Assembly: GCA_016584305.1 (NCBI GenBank)
Contig: JACEEZ010020966.1
Location: 185,862-249,861, forward strand
Direction: 5' to 3'
Length of the DNA stretch: 64,000 nt
Source: Chionoecetes opilio
Lineage: Eukaryota; Arthropoda; Malacostraca; Decapoda; Majidae
Shown: positions 33,924-44,331 of the stretch, in pieces
Numbering within the stretch: position 1 is the stretch's first letter
Layout of the letters: each line of letters begins with the position of its first letter
Position numbers and translations under genes: made by a program
Notes under the pieces: model-generated
What the model was told of the DNA's origin: nothing
Databases searched by the model: none
Seen by the model: only the letters and a program-made list of their open reading frames with translations

Positions 33924-34072
33924 GAGAGTGCTGTTTCCATCCCGCCTCAGACCTAGTACACAATGTTTACTCTGTGGAGCGCGAAATTCCTCGAGGTGAT
34001 CTGTAGAGCTCCGTGATTTCTTGTTTTTTTCTTATGGAACTAATGAGTGTTGTGCACCATGGCTGATGATTA

Positions 34073-36298
34073 GGGTGGTCCTTAAAATTGAAACTCGGAA
34101 AGTCTAAGCTCCAACCCCCGGAATTCATTGGAATAGTCGAGAAAACTCTCCTGGTGAATTTTTTTTCTCACTCGGACAACATTTACCCCTCCCTCATCGA
34201 CCTTGAAGTTTCACACTGAGGATAAAAAAAAACAATCCTTGAAAAAAAAATTTGTGCCGTTCATTCCCAAAATGTTAACTTATAGCCCACAACATGCAGT
34301 GTTTTATAAATGGTTACCTCATTACACAGTTAAATGACCACAATCCACAGTTAATATCAGTGAAAAAAGAAACACCCGAAAATTTGACCATTTTCGAACT
34401 TCACAAATCTTAAGCAAAATGTCTTTCTACCTCAAATACATAGTTTGTAGCGGCTGTAGCCCAACGTAAATCAAGTGTAACTAGTATATTTTAACACAAC
34501 ATGGATGTATAATTTTTGTTCCATGAACACAATCTGAGTCTCTTTAGAAGACTCTAACAGTTTACTCACAAGGCTCCTAGGCCCGTCCGACTTAGTGCTC
34601 CTGCTCCTAGTGGGCCGCCACACCAGCAGCCCCGGTCTTCTTTCTGGAGTCCGGGAACTCCGCGCGATGACGAGAGACAACTTGGAGGAGAAATTGCAGT
34701 TGCTCCTCATCCTGAGTTAGCCTTCAGTTGTACTCCTGGATGAGGGCAACTCCTCGCTCCGCGTGGCCGTTGATGACCGCTTTCCCCTGCACGAAGGCCG
34801 CCGCTGTCCGGAAGTCTTCCCGCTCCAGCTAGGTCGCGGGATCGGCGTCGAGGAAGCCGTCTTCCAGGCGCAGCTTCTAGAAGAACCGTCGCGTGTTGGT
34901 TGATGCCATGTCTTGCAGTTGCAGTCCAGAGACGGCTTGGCTGGGCAGCTTTGGCCGCGTCGCTGGAGATTCATCTCCCACCGTGGTGTGAAGTGAGGTG
35001 AGGATTTGCCTCTTCTTCTCCACCGTGACCAGGGGGTAAAAGAGCGCCAGAGCGACAAGCTCCTCCGAGAGGTACCACAGGTGCCCTTGCAGCTTGGTCA
35101 GAGCTTCCTTGCCCACGTCCCGGTTGACGTTCATGTAGGTCGTCAAATCCTTCAACAGTTGCAGGTCGTGTCGAGGGGCAGCTGCGGCCTCCGGAGCCAG
35201 TGTCCAGTCTTTCGCGTACAGGCGACTGATGAAGACGGCGATTTGCCGCAGGCCCTTCTCCTCCCATCACGTTTGTCATAGCCCTCCTGGGGCGCTTTGG
35301 AGGTCTTGCTTCTTCGTCGTCTCCGCTCTCCTCCTCAGCGGTCTCATCTGCAGAGGTGGACGACGATTCCAATTCCACTGAGGTCATGGACGTGCTGGCC
35401 TCATCCTCCGCGCGCTGTCTCTGTCGCTCCTGCAGCTCACGGCGTTGAGCGACGCGGGCCTCCACGGCAGCTAACTGTGTGTCGACAGATCCCAGCTGTC
35501 CATGGCGACCGGGTTCGCGCTGAGCTAGCAGAAATGCCTTATCCTCCTCATTCCTGAGGACGTCCAGGGCATTGGTGGCGGCGACATCGAAGAGATTTTT
35601 CGTCCGCTTCTTGAAAGCTTCCTCACGCACCGCTTGAGAGCCAGCTCGCCCCTTGTTCCGCTTGACGTTTCCAAACTCCTTATGGAGTTTTTCAATCTTT
35701 GCCAGGATGGTGTCCTTTCGCTGGAATGGGATCCTGGCCTTTAAACAGAGCTCAATGACAATTTTCATGACATCGTTGGCCGCCTCCCGCACAGACTTCT
35801 TCTCGACCTCGATTCGGCATATCAACAGTCCCAGCACTTCTTCTTCCGAGGGAAGTTGAGACCCGGCAATGTTTTGCAACGGAGCAATCAAATAGCGAAG
35901 GTTCACTGCTGCCATGCTCGATAGAATGATAGATTGATGAGTGATGACTCACCCTGAAGAAAAAAAATTGTTAGGGGGGCGGTGAGAAGAACGAGTAATA
36001 CACATTACACATTACACATAATACACAAACACACAGATCAACGTATCACATCAAAAGAAACGATTGGACATTACAGGAGCGTTTCAAAGTTCAGCAGAGG
36101 CCGATACGTCGTCGTTCTAATGTCAGCCGCCCCCAGAAACTGAGGCTAAAACTTCAAGGTCGATGAGGGAGAGAGTAAATGTTGTGGAATTTGAAAAAAA
36201 ATGCACGAGGAGAGTTTCTCGTTTATTCCAACAAATTTCCCGGGGGTTGGAGCTTAAAATAGCTGAATTAGAAAATTTACCCCTCACGAAGACCACCC
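34073..36298. mobile_element. 2.2-kb TIR element carrying an orphan gene
   Basis: Inverted ends GGGTGGTC.T with TA outside both (34071-34072, 36299-36300). The terminal repeats extend about 150-175 bp as conserved blocks: AAGCTCCAACCCCCGG, CGAGAAA.CTCTCCT, ACAACATTTAC and CCTCATCGACCTTGAAGTTT. The inside holds one gene on the minus strand (34607-35915) and no transposase. The TA duplication suggests mobilisation by a Tc1/mariner-type enzyme, but neither the ends nor the gene belong to a Tc1 family I know. Confidence 0.85.
34607..35915 (-). pseudogene. Orphan arthropod transposon-borne protein, damaged
   Basis: Starts at ATG 35915 (MAAVNLRYLIAPLQNIAG). The first ~213 codons are open: an alpha-helical N-terminal region with KARIPFQRKDTILAKIEKLH, then NLFDVAATNALDVLRNEEDK and FLLAQREPGR..LGSVD, then a coiled-coil-like Arg/Glu stretch, a Ser/acidic stretch and a basic PPKRPRRA, a possible nuclear localisation signal. 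Near 35275 the frame shifts by one; the new frame continues RLYAKDWTLAPEAAAAP, HLWYLSEELVALALF, AERGVALIQEY and DEEQLQFLLQVVSRHR to TAG at 34607, with in-frame stops near 34875, 34830 and 34720. I recall these blocks from uncharacterised predicted proteins of spiders, aphids and crustaceans. There is no DDE, HUH or RNase H-like signature. Function unknown; possibly a DNA-binding or replication partner of the element. Confidence 0.75.
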
Positions 36299-37480
36299 TA
36301 CAGTGATGATGGTAGTGTGAATCAGTGTCTGGCGAAAGTGTAGAGGTGGTGGAAAATGAGCCACGCCCTTCCCGTTCACGCAAAAGGCTGCGTAATGAAA
36401 CAGGAATAGAAGAGGGTAGAAAGCAAAATGGCGCGTGATTCAGGAAAGGAATATAAAAGTGTTTCCACCGGGAAAGTGGTAGCAGAGAAAAAGATGGTCC
36501 ATCTTGCCGCGATGGATATTTTGCGAAAGTTACCATGCCAGTGATCAGTGTAGTGTTTAAAGCTTTTGGGATCTTGCTTCCTATGACAAACAGACAGCCT
36601 ACCTTCAGAGACTTGTTCACTCGGTACCAGTTAAGAGGCGCAGGAAGCCGCTAGGTGACGAAGCCCCAACATTCACCCAGACAGTGATGTATACTGTGAT
36701 GTATAATGATGTGGAGTACACAATATGCAGGCAGGGTCTTATCTATATTTGGAATAACAGCAAGACGAGTGCGCACTGTTATTGAAAAACTGACAAAGAC
36801 AGGAACACCTGTGCCAGACAGCGGGGAGACAGCCAACAGCTACAAAAAAAACCGAGGGGGTTTTTTGATGTGTCCGAGAACACTTATATTTAATGGCCCA
36901 CTGTTTTGGCAAAACTACAAACCCACCCCAAACCCCCCCACAGAAAAACCTGTCACGGAAATGAACCTGACCCGTTTTTTACGAATTGTTAAAAATTTCT
37001 TGGATGGTCAAGGAATAAACCCCACGGGAAAAACGTGAAGAAACACTACTAAAAGAATTTATTAATGTTCCATGTAATTATTTTTTAAGAGTTAAAAAAA
37101 CATTAAAAACCCCTTAACAACTATTTTTCATATTGGAAAAGTAAAAAAAAGAAGAAAAAAAAAAGAACGGGCCTTTACTTTTTAACCCCCCAAATTTTTA
37201 CATCATGCCCCCCCCAAACCTTGTGGGAAACCCAAACCGATTTTTTTTAGAACATTAAAAAAAAATCTAGAAGGCAACACCTTTCTAATAAAACAAACCC
37301 CATTACAATATCTTCTTTTGTTGCTGATTTACTTTGAAAACACTTTAGGTGCATTTTTTTCATTGATAAAAAGTGGCGCTTGTGCCGTTTCATATCTTGA
37401 TTTTCTTAGATTAAACTTTAAGCACGTTTTTCTCAGTTTTTTAAAAGTGGCGCTTGTGCCGTTTCAATTCTAGGCGCCTG

Positions 37481-37712
37481 ATTTAAGCTGATACAATATA
37501 AGCACTGTTGAGTAATATTGGGCTATAAGCTGTATAGACCATTTAAGCTGATACAATATAGGCACTGTTGAGTAATATTGGGGTATAAGCTGTATAGACC
37601 ATTTAAGTTGATACAATATAGGCACTGTTGAGTAATATTGGACTATAAGCTGTATAGACATTTAAGCTGATATAATATAGGCACTGTTGAGGAATATTGG
37701 GCTATAAGCTGT
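37481..37712 (+). repeat. 60-bp minisatellite, copy II right part
   Basis: Four units, slightly more diverged than 20638-21060 (one unit lacks a C in GACATTTAAG). Confidence 0.95.
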
Positions 37713-38360
37713 AGTGTACTTTTGTTCTTTTGACAGTGGTGTGTGTGCAGTGTTCAGTATTGACAAGAGTAATGCTGGACTAACTTTTGTACATTGCAAG
37801 TTCAGTACAAACCCCACGAACGTACATAATTATGGGAGCTCCTGTATTTGCCTCAATGATTACTTTTGTTCAGGTGTAACAACTCCAACTGTTATTAATT
37901 CTACTCATGGTGCTTTATCTATAACTATTTCCATCGTGTTTGAGTTCCTTTTGACCCATTGCCATAATGACACTAGCTACCCCCTTTTGAGGCAAATTTC
38001 TGCCTTATTTTATTAATTCCTTCATATTTAGGGGAATTTGCACACTATTATACCATGTTTCATTTTCCAGGATACTTTGATCATTCTATGGAAAAACCTG
38101 CATGAAATAGACACAGGTGTAAATATTCATATCCTCGTTTTTTTCTAACTTCGTCGCATCGTCTTTAGACAATTTGGACTTGTCTTTTAATGCAGTTGTC
38201 ATCACTTTTCCTGCGGCTGTCCGATGATGAAGAGACAGAGTAAGGTTTATGCGACATACATATATGTGACCTGCAGAAAATAGGAACTCGTGTAACTCAT
38301 GCGTGGAAAGACTGTTTTTTAAGGCATTCAGCAGAGAAACCTTTAAAACCCTGGATACAT
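37713..38360 (+). other. Segmental duplication, copy II
   Basis: Nearly identical to 21061-21500 plus 22950-23143; the Tc1 element of copy I is absent here. It leads into the 3' UTR of zinc-finger locus C. Confidence 0.85.
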
Positions 38361-38365
38361 TTATT
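38360..38365 (-). promoter_or_regulatory. Polyadenylation signal AATAAA, locus C
   Basis: Minus-strand AATAAA, about 184 bp beyond the stop codon at 38549-38551. Confidence 0.65.
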
Positions 38366-38548
38366 GAAAGTCACACCTGCACTGCCAACCCAACAACTGC
38401 TGGGGCCATTTACTCCTAAAGGGAACACAGGGCACGGCTGCTCCACACATGTAACACACTGCCCACCCCACCACCACCACCCATTGCCACACAGGACACA
38501 CCCCCACAGGCAGGGTACAACCACACTTGTCCACACAACACACCCACC

Positions 38549-39806
38549 TCAAAAGTGGATCTTCATGTGCTTGGCAATATCACCCTTTGTCTTGAAACAC
38601 TTGCTACAAATATCACCACTTGAACTCCCGCAAGCCAGTGTGTCTAAAGGTTGTCTGGCGAGTTCAGAACGGGTAAAAAACCCTTTTCCCCACACTCTAG
38701 GCTTTCATGATTCTTAACACCCACTGTGTGTCAGGTGTGTTTGGGGATTTTCAGAACGGTATAAAACCTTTTCCCACACTCTAGCATTCCTGATTTTACA
38801 ACACTGGTGTGTCTGGGTGGTTTGGTGAGTTCAGAACGAGTATAAAACCTTTTCCCACCTCTAGGCATTCTTGATTCTTAACACCACTGGGGTGTCAGGG
38901 TTTTGTTTGGCTAGTTTCAGAACGGTTATAAAACCTTTTCCCACACTCTAGGCATTCATGATTCTTAACACCACTGTGTGTCGGGTGTGTTTGGTGAGGC
39001 CCACTCTTTGTAGCAAATCTTTTCCCACACTCAAAACATTCAATAAATTCTTACACCACTGTGTGTCAGGCTGTTTTGGTGAGGTCACTCTTTGTAGTAA
39101 TCTTTTTCCACACTCTAAACATTCATAATTCTTAACACCACTGTGTGTCAGGGTGTGTGTGGTGAGGGAACCCATTGCCGTAAATCTTTTCCCACACTCT
39201 AAACATTCATAATTCCTAACACCACTGTGTGTCAGGGTGTGTCTGGTGAGGGAACCCATTGTAGTAAATCTTTTCCCACACTCTAAAACATTCATAATTC
39301 TTAACACCACTGTGTGTCAGGGTGTGTCTGGTGAGGTTACCCATTGTAGTAAATCTTTTCCCACACTCTAAACATTCATAATTCCTAACACCACTGTGTG
39401 TCAGGGTGTGTGTGGTGAGGTTAAACTTTAGAGAAAATCTTTTTCCACACTCTAAACATTCATAATTCTGAACACCACTGTGTGTCAAGGAATGTTTCTC
39501 AAGGTCACTCTTGTATTTGAATGTTTTGTCACACTGCTGGCACTTCAGCTCACTGTGTGCCCTGTGGCCTGAGCTGCCTGCCTCCAGGTGATTCTTGCCA
39601 TCACCCCTGTGCCTCCCCATCCCTGAGGCAGACTGATCCTGCTGCTCCCGCCACTCATGCTGGGTTTCCCCGGCCCCACAGCCTCCACCGCAGCAATACC
39701 CCGCCAACACACGCGAAGGCGGTCCTTCGGGAACCCTCGGGGATGCCCGGAGCGAGCCCGGGGCAGTGCCGGGCGGGGCAGCCGGCTTGGACTGTGACCT
39801 CAGCAC
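38549..39806 (-). CDS. C2H2 zinc-finger locus C, terminal coding exon (frameshifted)
   Basis: The least damaged of three paralogues; probably a nuclear DNA-binding protein. A predicted splice acceptor (TTGCAG/GTGCTGAGG) sets the exon start at 39806. The leader (about 80 residues, Pro/Gly/Ser-rich, with QDQSASGMGRHRGDGKNHLE) precedes the first finger CQQCDKTFKYKSDLEKHSLTH and about ten near-identical 28-residue fingers (YECLECGKRFTTMGNLTRH), then a distinct last finger (CFKTKGDIAKHMKIHF) and TGA at 38551-38549. Linkers are HSGVKN or HSGVRN, not the usual TGEKP. Single-base indels at about 39285, 39095 and throughout 38640-38950 break the frame; many are run-length changes, so some may be assembly errors. 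I cannot tell a living gene from a recent pseudogene. The upstream exon is not identified. Confidence 0.65.
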
Positions 39807-39864
39807 CTGCAACAGTTTGGCGAACAGTCAGCACACAGAGAGCCACGCGCTGCCCTGTTATATG

Positions 39865-40090
39865 AGACCCTGACTAATTTTTCCCGGCCAAGTTTTAGTG
39901 CTTTTTCTGATGGAGATTCAGTATTTTGAATGAAAACGGCGACCATAAAATTCGGTGATGATTTTTTTTTTTTTTTTTTTTTAATATGGGTTTCCGGAAA
40001 ATAAAGCAATCTCCATACAAAAGCAGCTATCGTAGGCCAGGTACAATGAGTCTTGTCTCTGAAAATGCCCGCGCAGGTCTCGTGCATTAT
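39865..40090. repeat. Single arm of the 6655-7163 foldback family
   Basis: GACCCTGACTAATTTTTCCC through GTCTCTGAAAATGCCC, with a 22-T run at 39961-39982. Matches 27345-27530 and lies in the same position relative to the zinc-finger 5' exon. Confidence 0.8.
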
Positions 40091-40093
40091 TAC

Positions 40094-40450
40094 CGTGTGT
40101 GTGGTGTTGTGAGGAGGAACCCTGGGAACCCTGGTGGTGATGTCCTGGCAGGCTGTGTTTTTGTGTGGTGTTGTGAGGAGGAACCCCGGGAGCCCCGTGG
40201 TGATTCTGGCAGGCTGGTGTGTGTTTTTGTGTTGTGAGGAGGAACCCTGGGAGCCCTGTGTGATGTCCTGGCAAGCTGTGTGTGCGTGGTGTTGTGAGGA
40301 GGGAAACCCCGGGAGCCCTGGTGGGGTTGTCCTGGCGGCGTGTGTATGTGGTGTTGTGAGGAGGAACCCTGGGAGCCCTGGTGGTGATGTCCTGGCAGAC
40401 TGTGTGTGTGTGGTGTTGTGAGGAGGAACCCTGGGAGCCCTGGCAGGCTA
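40094..40450 (+). repeat. Minisatellite, six ~61-bp units
   Basis: Units built on GTGGTGTTGTGAGGAGGAAC, then GGGAGCCCTGGTGGTGATG and CCTGGCAGGC. Length varies by a few bases between units. His/Pro/Thr-rich frames on the minus strand arise from the repeat. Confidence 0.9.
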
Positions 40451-40767
40451 TCACAGGCGTGGCAGCTGACCTGTCTCCTGGAGGAAGGCACAGGTGAGGC
40501 GGAGGACAGCGTGTTGGGGTCAGGTCACGCCTAAAGGTCAAAGGTGGTGACATTAAGGGCGTGGCAGCTTACCAGCCACAACAAAATGGCAGACAAGGGA
40601 AAAGAAAAGTCTTCTTCTTCTTGTGACCTCTTCTGCTTAGATCAAGTATCGCTTTGTAGGTCGTCTGTCAAGCTCGGGGTCGAACTTGACACATATCTTC
40701 CTTCTTTGCCACTCTGTAGCCGACTAGCCGTTTCTTTTTCCCTGTGGGGAGAGAAGGGGCACACCAG

Positions 40768-41103
40768 GGCAGTATATATACAGACATAAGTCCCTCCCAT
40801 CAACTACAGGGCAGTATAGACGCAGACATAAGTCCCTCCTATCAACTACAGGGCAGTATAGACACAGACATAAGTCCCTCCTATCAACTACAGGGCAGTA
40901 TAGACACATACATAAGTCCCTCCCATCAACTACAGGGCAGTATAGACACAGACATAAGTCCCTCCTATCAACTACAGGGCAGTATAGACACAGACATAAG
41001 TCCCTCCTATCAACTACAGGGCAGTATAGACACAGACATAAGTCCCTCCCATCAACTACAGGGCAGTATAGACACAGACATAAGTCCCTCCTATCAACTA
41101 CAA
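40768..41103 (+). repeat. 42-bp minisatellite, eight units
   Basis: GCAGTATAGACACAGACATA..CCCTCCTATCAACTACAGG in tandem; the first unit has TATATATAC and the fourth ACATAC, the rest nearly identical. Confidence 0.95.
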
Positions 41104-41165
41104 TCCTCCTGGACCACTTTCTCTGCCAATAAACTTCGCCTGATCAAAGCCTCTATCTCTCCATG

Positions 41166-41197
41166 GTTGTACGGGGTCTTGAAGACTAGGGTAGGGC
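41166..41197 (-). mobile_element. Left fragment of a SINE split by the LINE
   Basis: TTGTACGGGGTCTTGAAGAC matches the 3' tail of the SINE at 57257-57485. The rest of the SINE lies at 43905-44037. Confidence 0.6.
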
Positions 41198-43904
41198 ACG
41201 ACAAACATATCCGAATAACCCAATAACTAATATAAAAGACTTGGAAAAATCATGAACCAATCAGCGCAGAAACACCTAACAAAGACATACTTCAAGAGAA
41301 CTACAAAACACAGCTAAGAGACCGAGCCCATCTGGATAACAAACAACATAAAGAAAGGAATAAAGAAAAGGAAGGCATGTAATAGACAGGCAAGGATAGC
41401 TACAACACAAGAAGAAAAAGAGAGACTCAAGCAAATGTATACAAAACAGAAACTACAAGTTAAAGAGGAAATTAAAATTGCAATAGCAAAACCTGAAAGA
41501 ATAATTACTGAAAAGATTAAACAAGACAAACATTCAAATACGAAACTGTGGAAGCAAATAAATTACTTAAGAGGAATTGAAAATACAAAGAAATCTGTGA
41601 CGCTTTATGAAAATGCAATAGAGATTCCAGAGGCAGAGATCAAGACCAGGCTCCACCATTACTAGGAAGGAGATCGAGTATCAAAAGCAGCCAAACAGAA
41701 TAGACGAAACGTGGAACCTAAATGAACGACAAAACTACGTAACGAGTTTTTACCAAACAGACACGGTTACAGTACAGCTGCTCATAAATGAACGACAAAT
41801 AAGTCTGCCCACACACCTTCTAGAACATTATGATACAATATCAGCACAACCACTGCAAATGATCACTAACACGGAACAACCAAACTTTCAAGACAATGAG
41901 ATACAACATGCTCTCAAGGCAATAAAAAACAACAAAGCTACAGGATCAAATGCTATGAGAGGAGAACTTTTTTTAAACCCTGGCAGACAGTAAAATCTTT
42001 ACCAACACCATCAAAACATGTTTCGACACCATATCAACAAGTGGAACTGTACCTCAAAAATGGAAATTATCAAAAACTATAATGATAGACAAAAAGAACA
42101 AACCTACAGTAAGTGATCTACGACCAATCGCCCTACTCAACTCTTCCTACAAATTGTTTATGGCCATACTGAGAAGCAAAATAGACAATCAACAAGATAA
42201 TGAACTACAAGCTGGATTTACCAAGAAAAGACGCATCAAAACAACCTGTTTCTTTTAAACTACTGCATCGAACAGTCTTTCAAGATGAAGAGACTATTAA
42301 TAACCATCGCTATAGATTTCAAGAAAGCCTTTGACAGTGTGAAAAGAAAACCCCTAATAGAATGCCTAAAAAGTTCAGGGTACATCCACACATAATTGAC
42401 GTCATAAGTGACATATACCTAAATGACAAGACCATCCTGTATCTAAACAATGAGATCGTAACAAACATGGATATCACCAGCGGAATAAAGCAAGGTTGCA
42501 ATGGTTCAACATCACTGTTCTTAATGATAACATATATCATCATCCTACACCTGAACCAAACAATTATTGGATTCAAAGACGAGATATGCTTTATCCCTGC
42601 CTTGTTTTATGCAGATGATGGCCTTATTTTAGCACAAAGTGAATCAGATGCCCTAAACATGACATTGACACTCATCGAAGCAGCAAGAGCAAGTGGCCTG
42701 GAGATGAATAAAGACAAAAGCCATATAATGATTTACAACCATGAAACAGCTCTTGATAATCTCTGTGATATCAAAATAACAAAGGAAATAAAATACTATG
42801 GGATAAATATCACCAACAAAAGAAGATGCTTTGATCAATTCAAGAAAGAAACCATAAAGAAAGCCCATAGGTTGAGCAATGTAACAGCAGCAGTAGTGGC
42901 AAAAAGCACCAACAGGGTCCTCATTGGGAAAAAATACTGGAAATAAGTGGTGTTACCCAAGCTTCTCTACTGTCAAGGCATCATACCATACAACAGTAAC
43001 AACCTAGAAAAACTCCAAACAACAGAGAACAAATTGCTTTCAGAACAAAACTACGAGCCCCCAAATAGACACCAAACAGTTTCCTTAAAGGAGAAATTGG
43101 ATCATCTTTGATGAAAACCAGAGATGCAAAAGCTAAACTCTCATACATAAGATACATTATGGCCCACTCCACAAATGATCTACTGAAACGATGCTTGCTA
43201 CAAAGACTAGAAAATGGGAAAGATTACTAGACCAAAACAGTCAACAGTTATTTAAAAGAGCTTAATACCAACATATACCAACTTAGTATGAAAACACAAC
43301 AAGAAATAACTGACAAACTAAAAGAACATGATAGGCCTACCAAGAAATGGAAAGCAGAACTACTTGAAAAAGAGACACTGAGACTTTACAGAACATACAA
43401 AACACACATAAAAGAAATAGACTTTTATGATAATGATGAATCCACTACAATTTTGATAAGATGCAGAAGCATCACAGTGAAACTAAACTACAGGAACAGA
43501 CACACCAACGGGAACACAGCATGCACGACATGTAACACTGGACAGGATGAAACTTTAGAACACTCCCTATTACACTGCGAGGAATATAAAGACATCAGGA
43601 ACAACTTAAACTTTCTACAAGACAACACACTGACAAATGATGTAAAACTTGCAACATTTTTACTCCTAGCAGATGAACAGGATGCAGATGTGAAGAAACA
43701 AACTTTGTTACTGATGTGGAAAACAAGGAAACAGCAAGAACATTGATTAGCAAGAAAGCCAAGACATTTCAAAATAACATTTACAGGTATAAGCACAAAA
43801 CGGGGTGATCAAGCCACAAACACCACAACATTTCAAGAATCAGAATAAAATCACCGATACCACGGTGTTACCCCCACACTTCATCGACTTCATCGACTTC
43901 ATCG
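41198..43904 (+). mobile_element. 5'-truncated LINE with ATCGACTTC tail
   Basis: Flanked by AGGGC at 41193-41197 and 43905-43909. The 3' end is a short tandem tail of CATCGACTT units (about 43882-43903), the kind of simple-repeat tail used by several non-LTR clades. It landed in a SINE. Contains a broken ORF2 (next entry). No endonuclease domain is present. Confidence 0.8.
41340..43746 (+). pseudogene. LINE reverse transcriptase and C-terminal zinc knuckle, broken
   Basis: Would copy LINE RNA at the nick site. In order: a charged helical region (41435-41660), an N-terminal RT stretch around WKLSKTIMIDKKNKP and LRPIALLNSSYKL (about 42060-42160), ELQAGFTKKRR, then a long frame 42362-42946 with SGIKQGCNGS, the catalytic FYADDGLILAQ and GLEMNKDKSHIMIYN. 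The C-terminal frame 43288-43746 carries CTTCNTGQDETLEHSLLHC, a CCHC-type zinc finger seen in I/Jockey-like and R1-like LINEs. At least five frame breaks or stops separate the blocks. The YADD box is intact. The clade is not resolved from motifs alone. Confidence 0.85.
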
Positions 43905-44037
43905 AGGGCGGATTACAGGTATATTTGGACCCCCAGTACAGCCACTGCTTAGAAAAGGACCGTGGGTCAGCTACTGCCTCTCACTGTGCAATGGGCTCGT
44001 GATGCTGCTGCCCACCCAACATATCGTACATCTTCCA
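43905..44037 (-). mobile_element. SINE family 2, body fragment
   Basis: GGATTACAGGTATATTTGGA through CCAACATATCGTACATCTTC matches 57290-57412. The tRNA-like head that should follow is missing. From 44038 to 44331 there is AT-rich non-coding sequence, probably the 3' end of the gypsy element; no clear LTR. Confidence 0.75.
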
Positions 44038-44331
44038 TCTCCCGCCCCAGTTAAAGGTACAATTAACGTAACTGAAGACAGTAGCTTAAAAAAAAATAAA
44101 CACAAATCCTGTGGCGCCTCACAATAATATAAGAAAATGACACCAGACGAAAAGTTCATGTCCTAAAAACAAAATTAACTAGAATAACAAAACTACCTAG
44201 AAGAAATAAAAAAGACAAAAACATGATGTTACAGCTGCAAGCACTAACTCCAACCATGCAGCTATCCCACATCACATTGCATAGTCCTGCAACCGTACAG
44301 GATGCCTACGCTCCCGACGAGGGCGGGTGGT

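Larger units (their letters stand above)
34059..36830 (+). pseudogene. Outer transposon gene, split by a nested element
   Basis: Opens at ATG 34059 as M-A-D-D and is interrupted after GATGAT by the element at 34073-36298. Removing that element and one TA restores GATGATTACAGTGATGATGG, which reads D-D-Y-S-D-D-G and on through SVNQCLAKV, so the join is in frame. Further blocks follow in shifting frames: EPRPSRSRKRLRNETG (about 36360), FWDLASYDKQTAYLQRLV (about 36565) and IFGITARRVRTVIEKLTKTG (about 36737-36800). The last resembles a helix-turn-helix stretch of an arthropod transposon protein family that I recall only from unannotated predictions. The catalytic part is not visible: 36840-37370 is homopolymer-rich and may be miscalled. 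Role inferred as transposase. Confidence 0.6.
33573..37480. mobile_element. 3.9-kb TIR transposon in a minisatellite
   Basis: Perfect terminal inverted repeats of about 34 bp starting CAGGCGCCTAGAATTGAAAC, flanked by ATTT at 33569-33572 and 37481-37484. The interrupted 60-bp unit is restored by removing the element and one ATTT. A second subterminal copy of GTGGCGCTTGTGCCGTTTCA lies at 37373. It carries a promoter region with four CCAAT boxes and a plus-strand gene (34059-~36830) that is split by another element. The 4-bp duplication and CAGG end do not fit Tc1, hAT or piggyBac. I cannot name the superfamily. Confidence 0.85.
40586..41226 (+). other. Open frames ending in a 14-residue repeat, unrecognised
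   Basis: An ATG at 40586 (MADKGKEKSSSSCDLFCLDQ) follows CAACAAA and opens 67 codons. A second frame from 40744 to 41226 runs through eight copies of a 42-bp repeat, giving GSIDTDISPSYQLQ units, then about 40 unique residues. The two frames overlap out of phase. No homology recognised. A real gene is possible but unsupported; the repeat being a multiple of three is enough to keep a frame open by chance. Confidence 0.25.
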
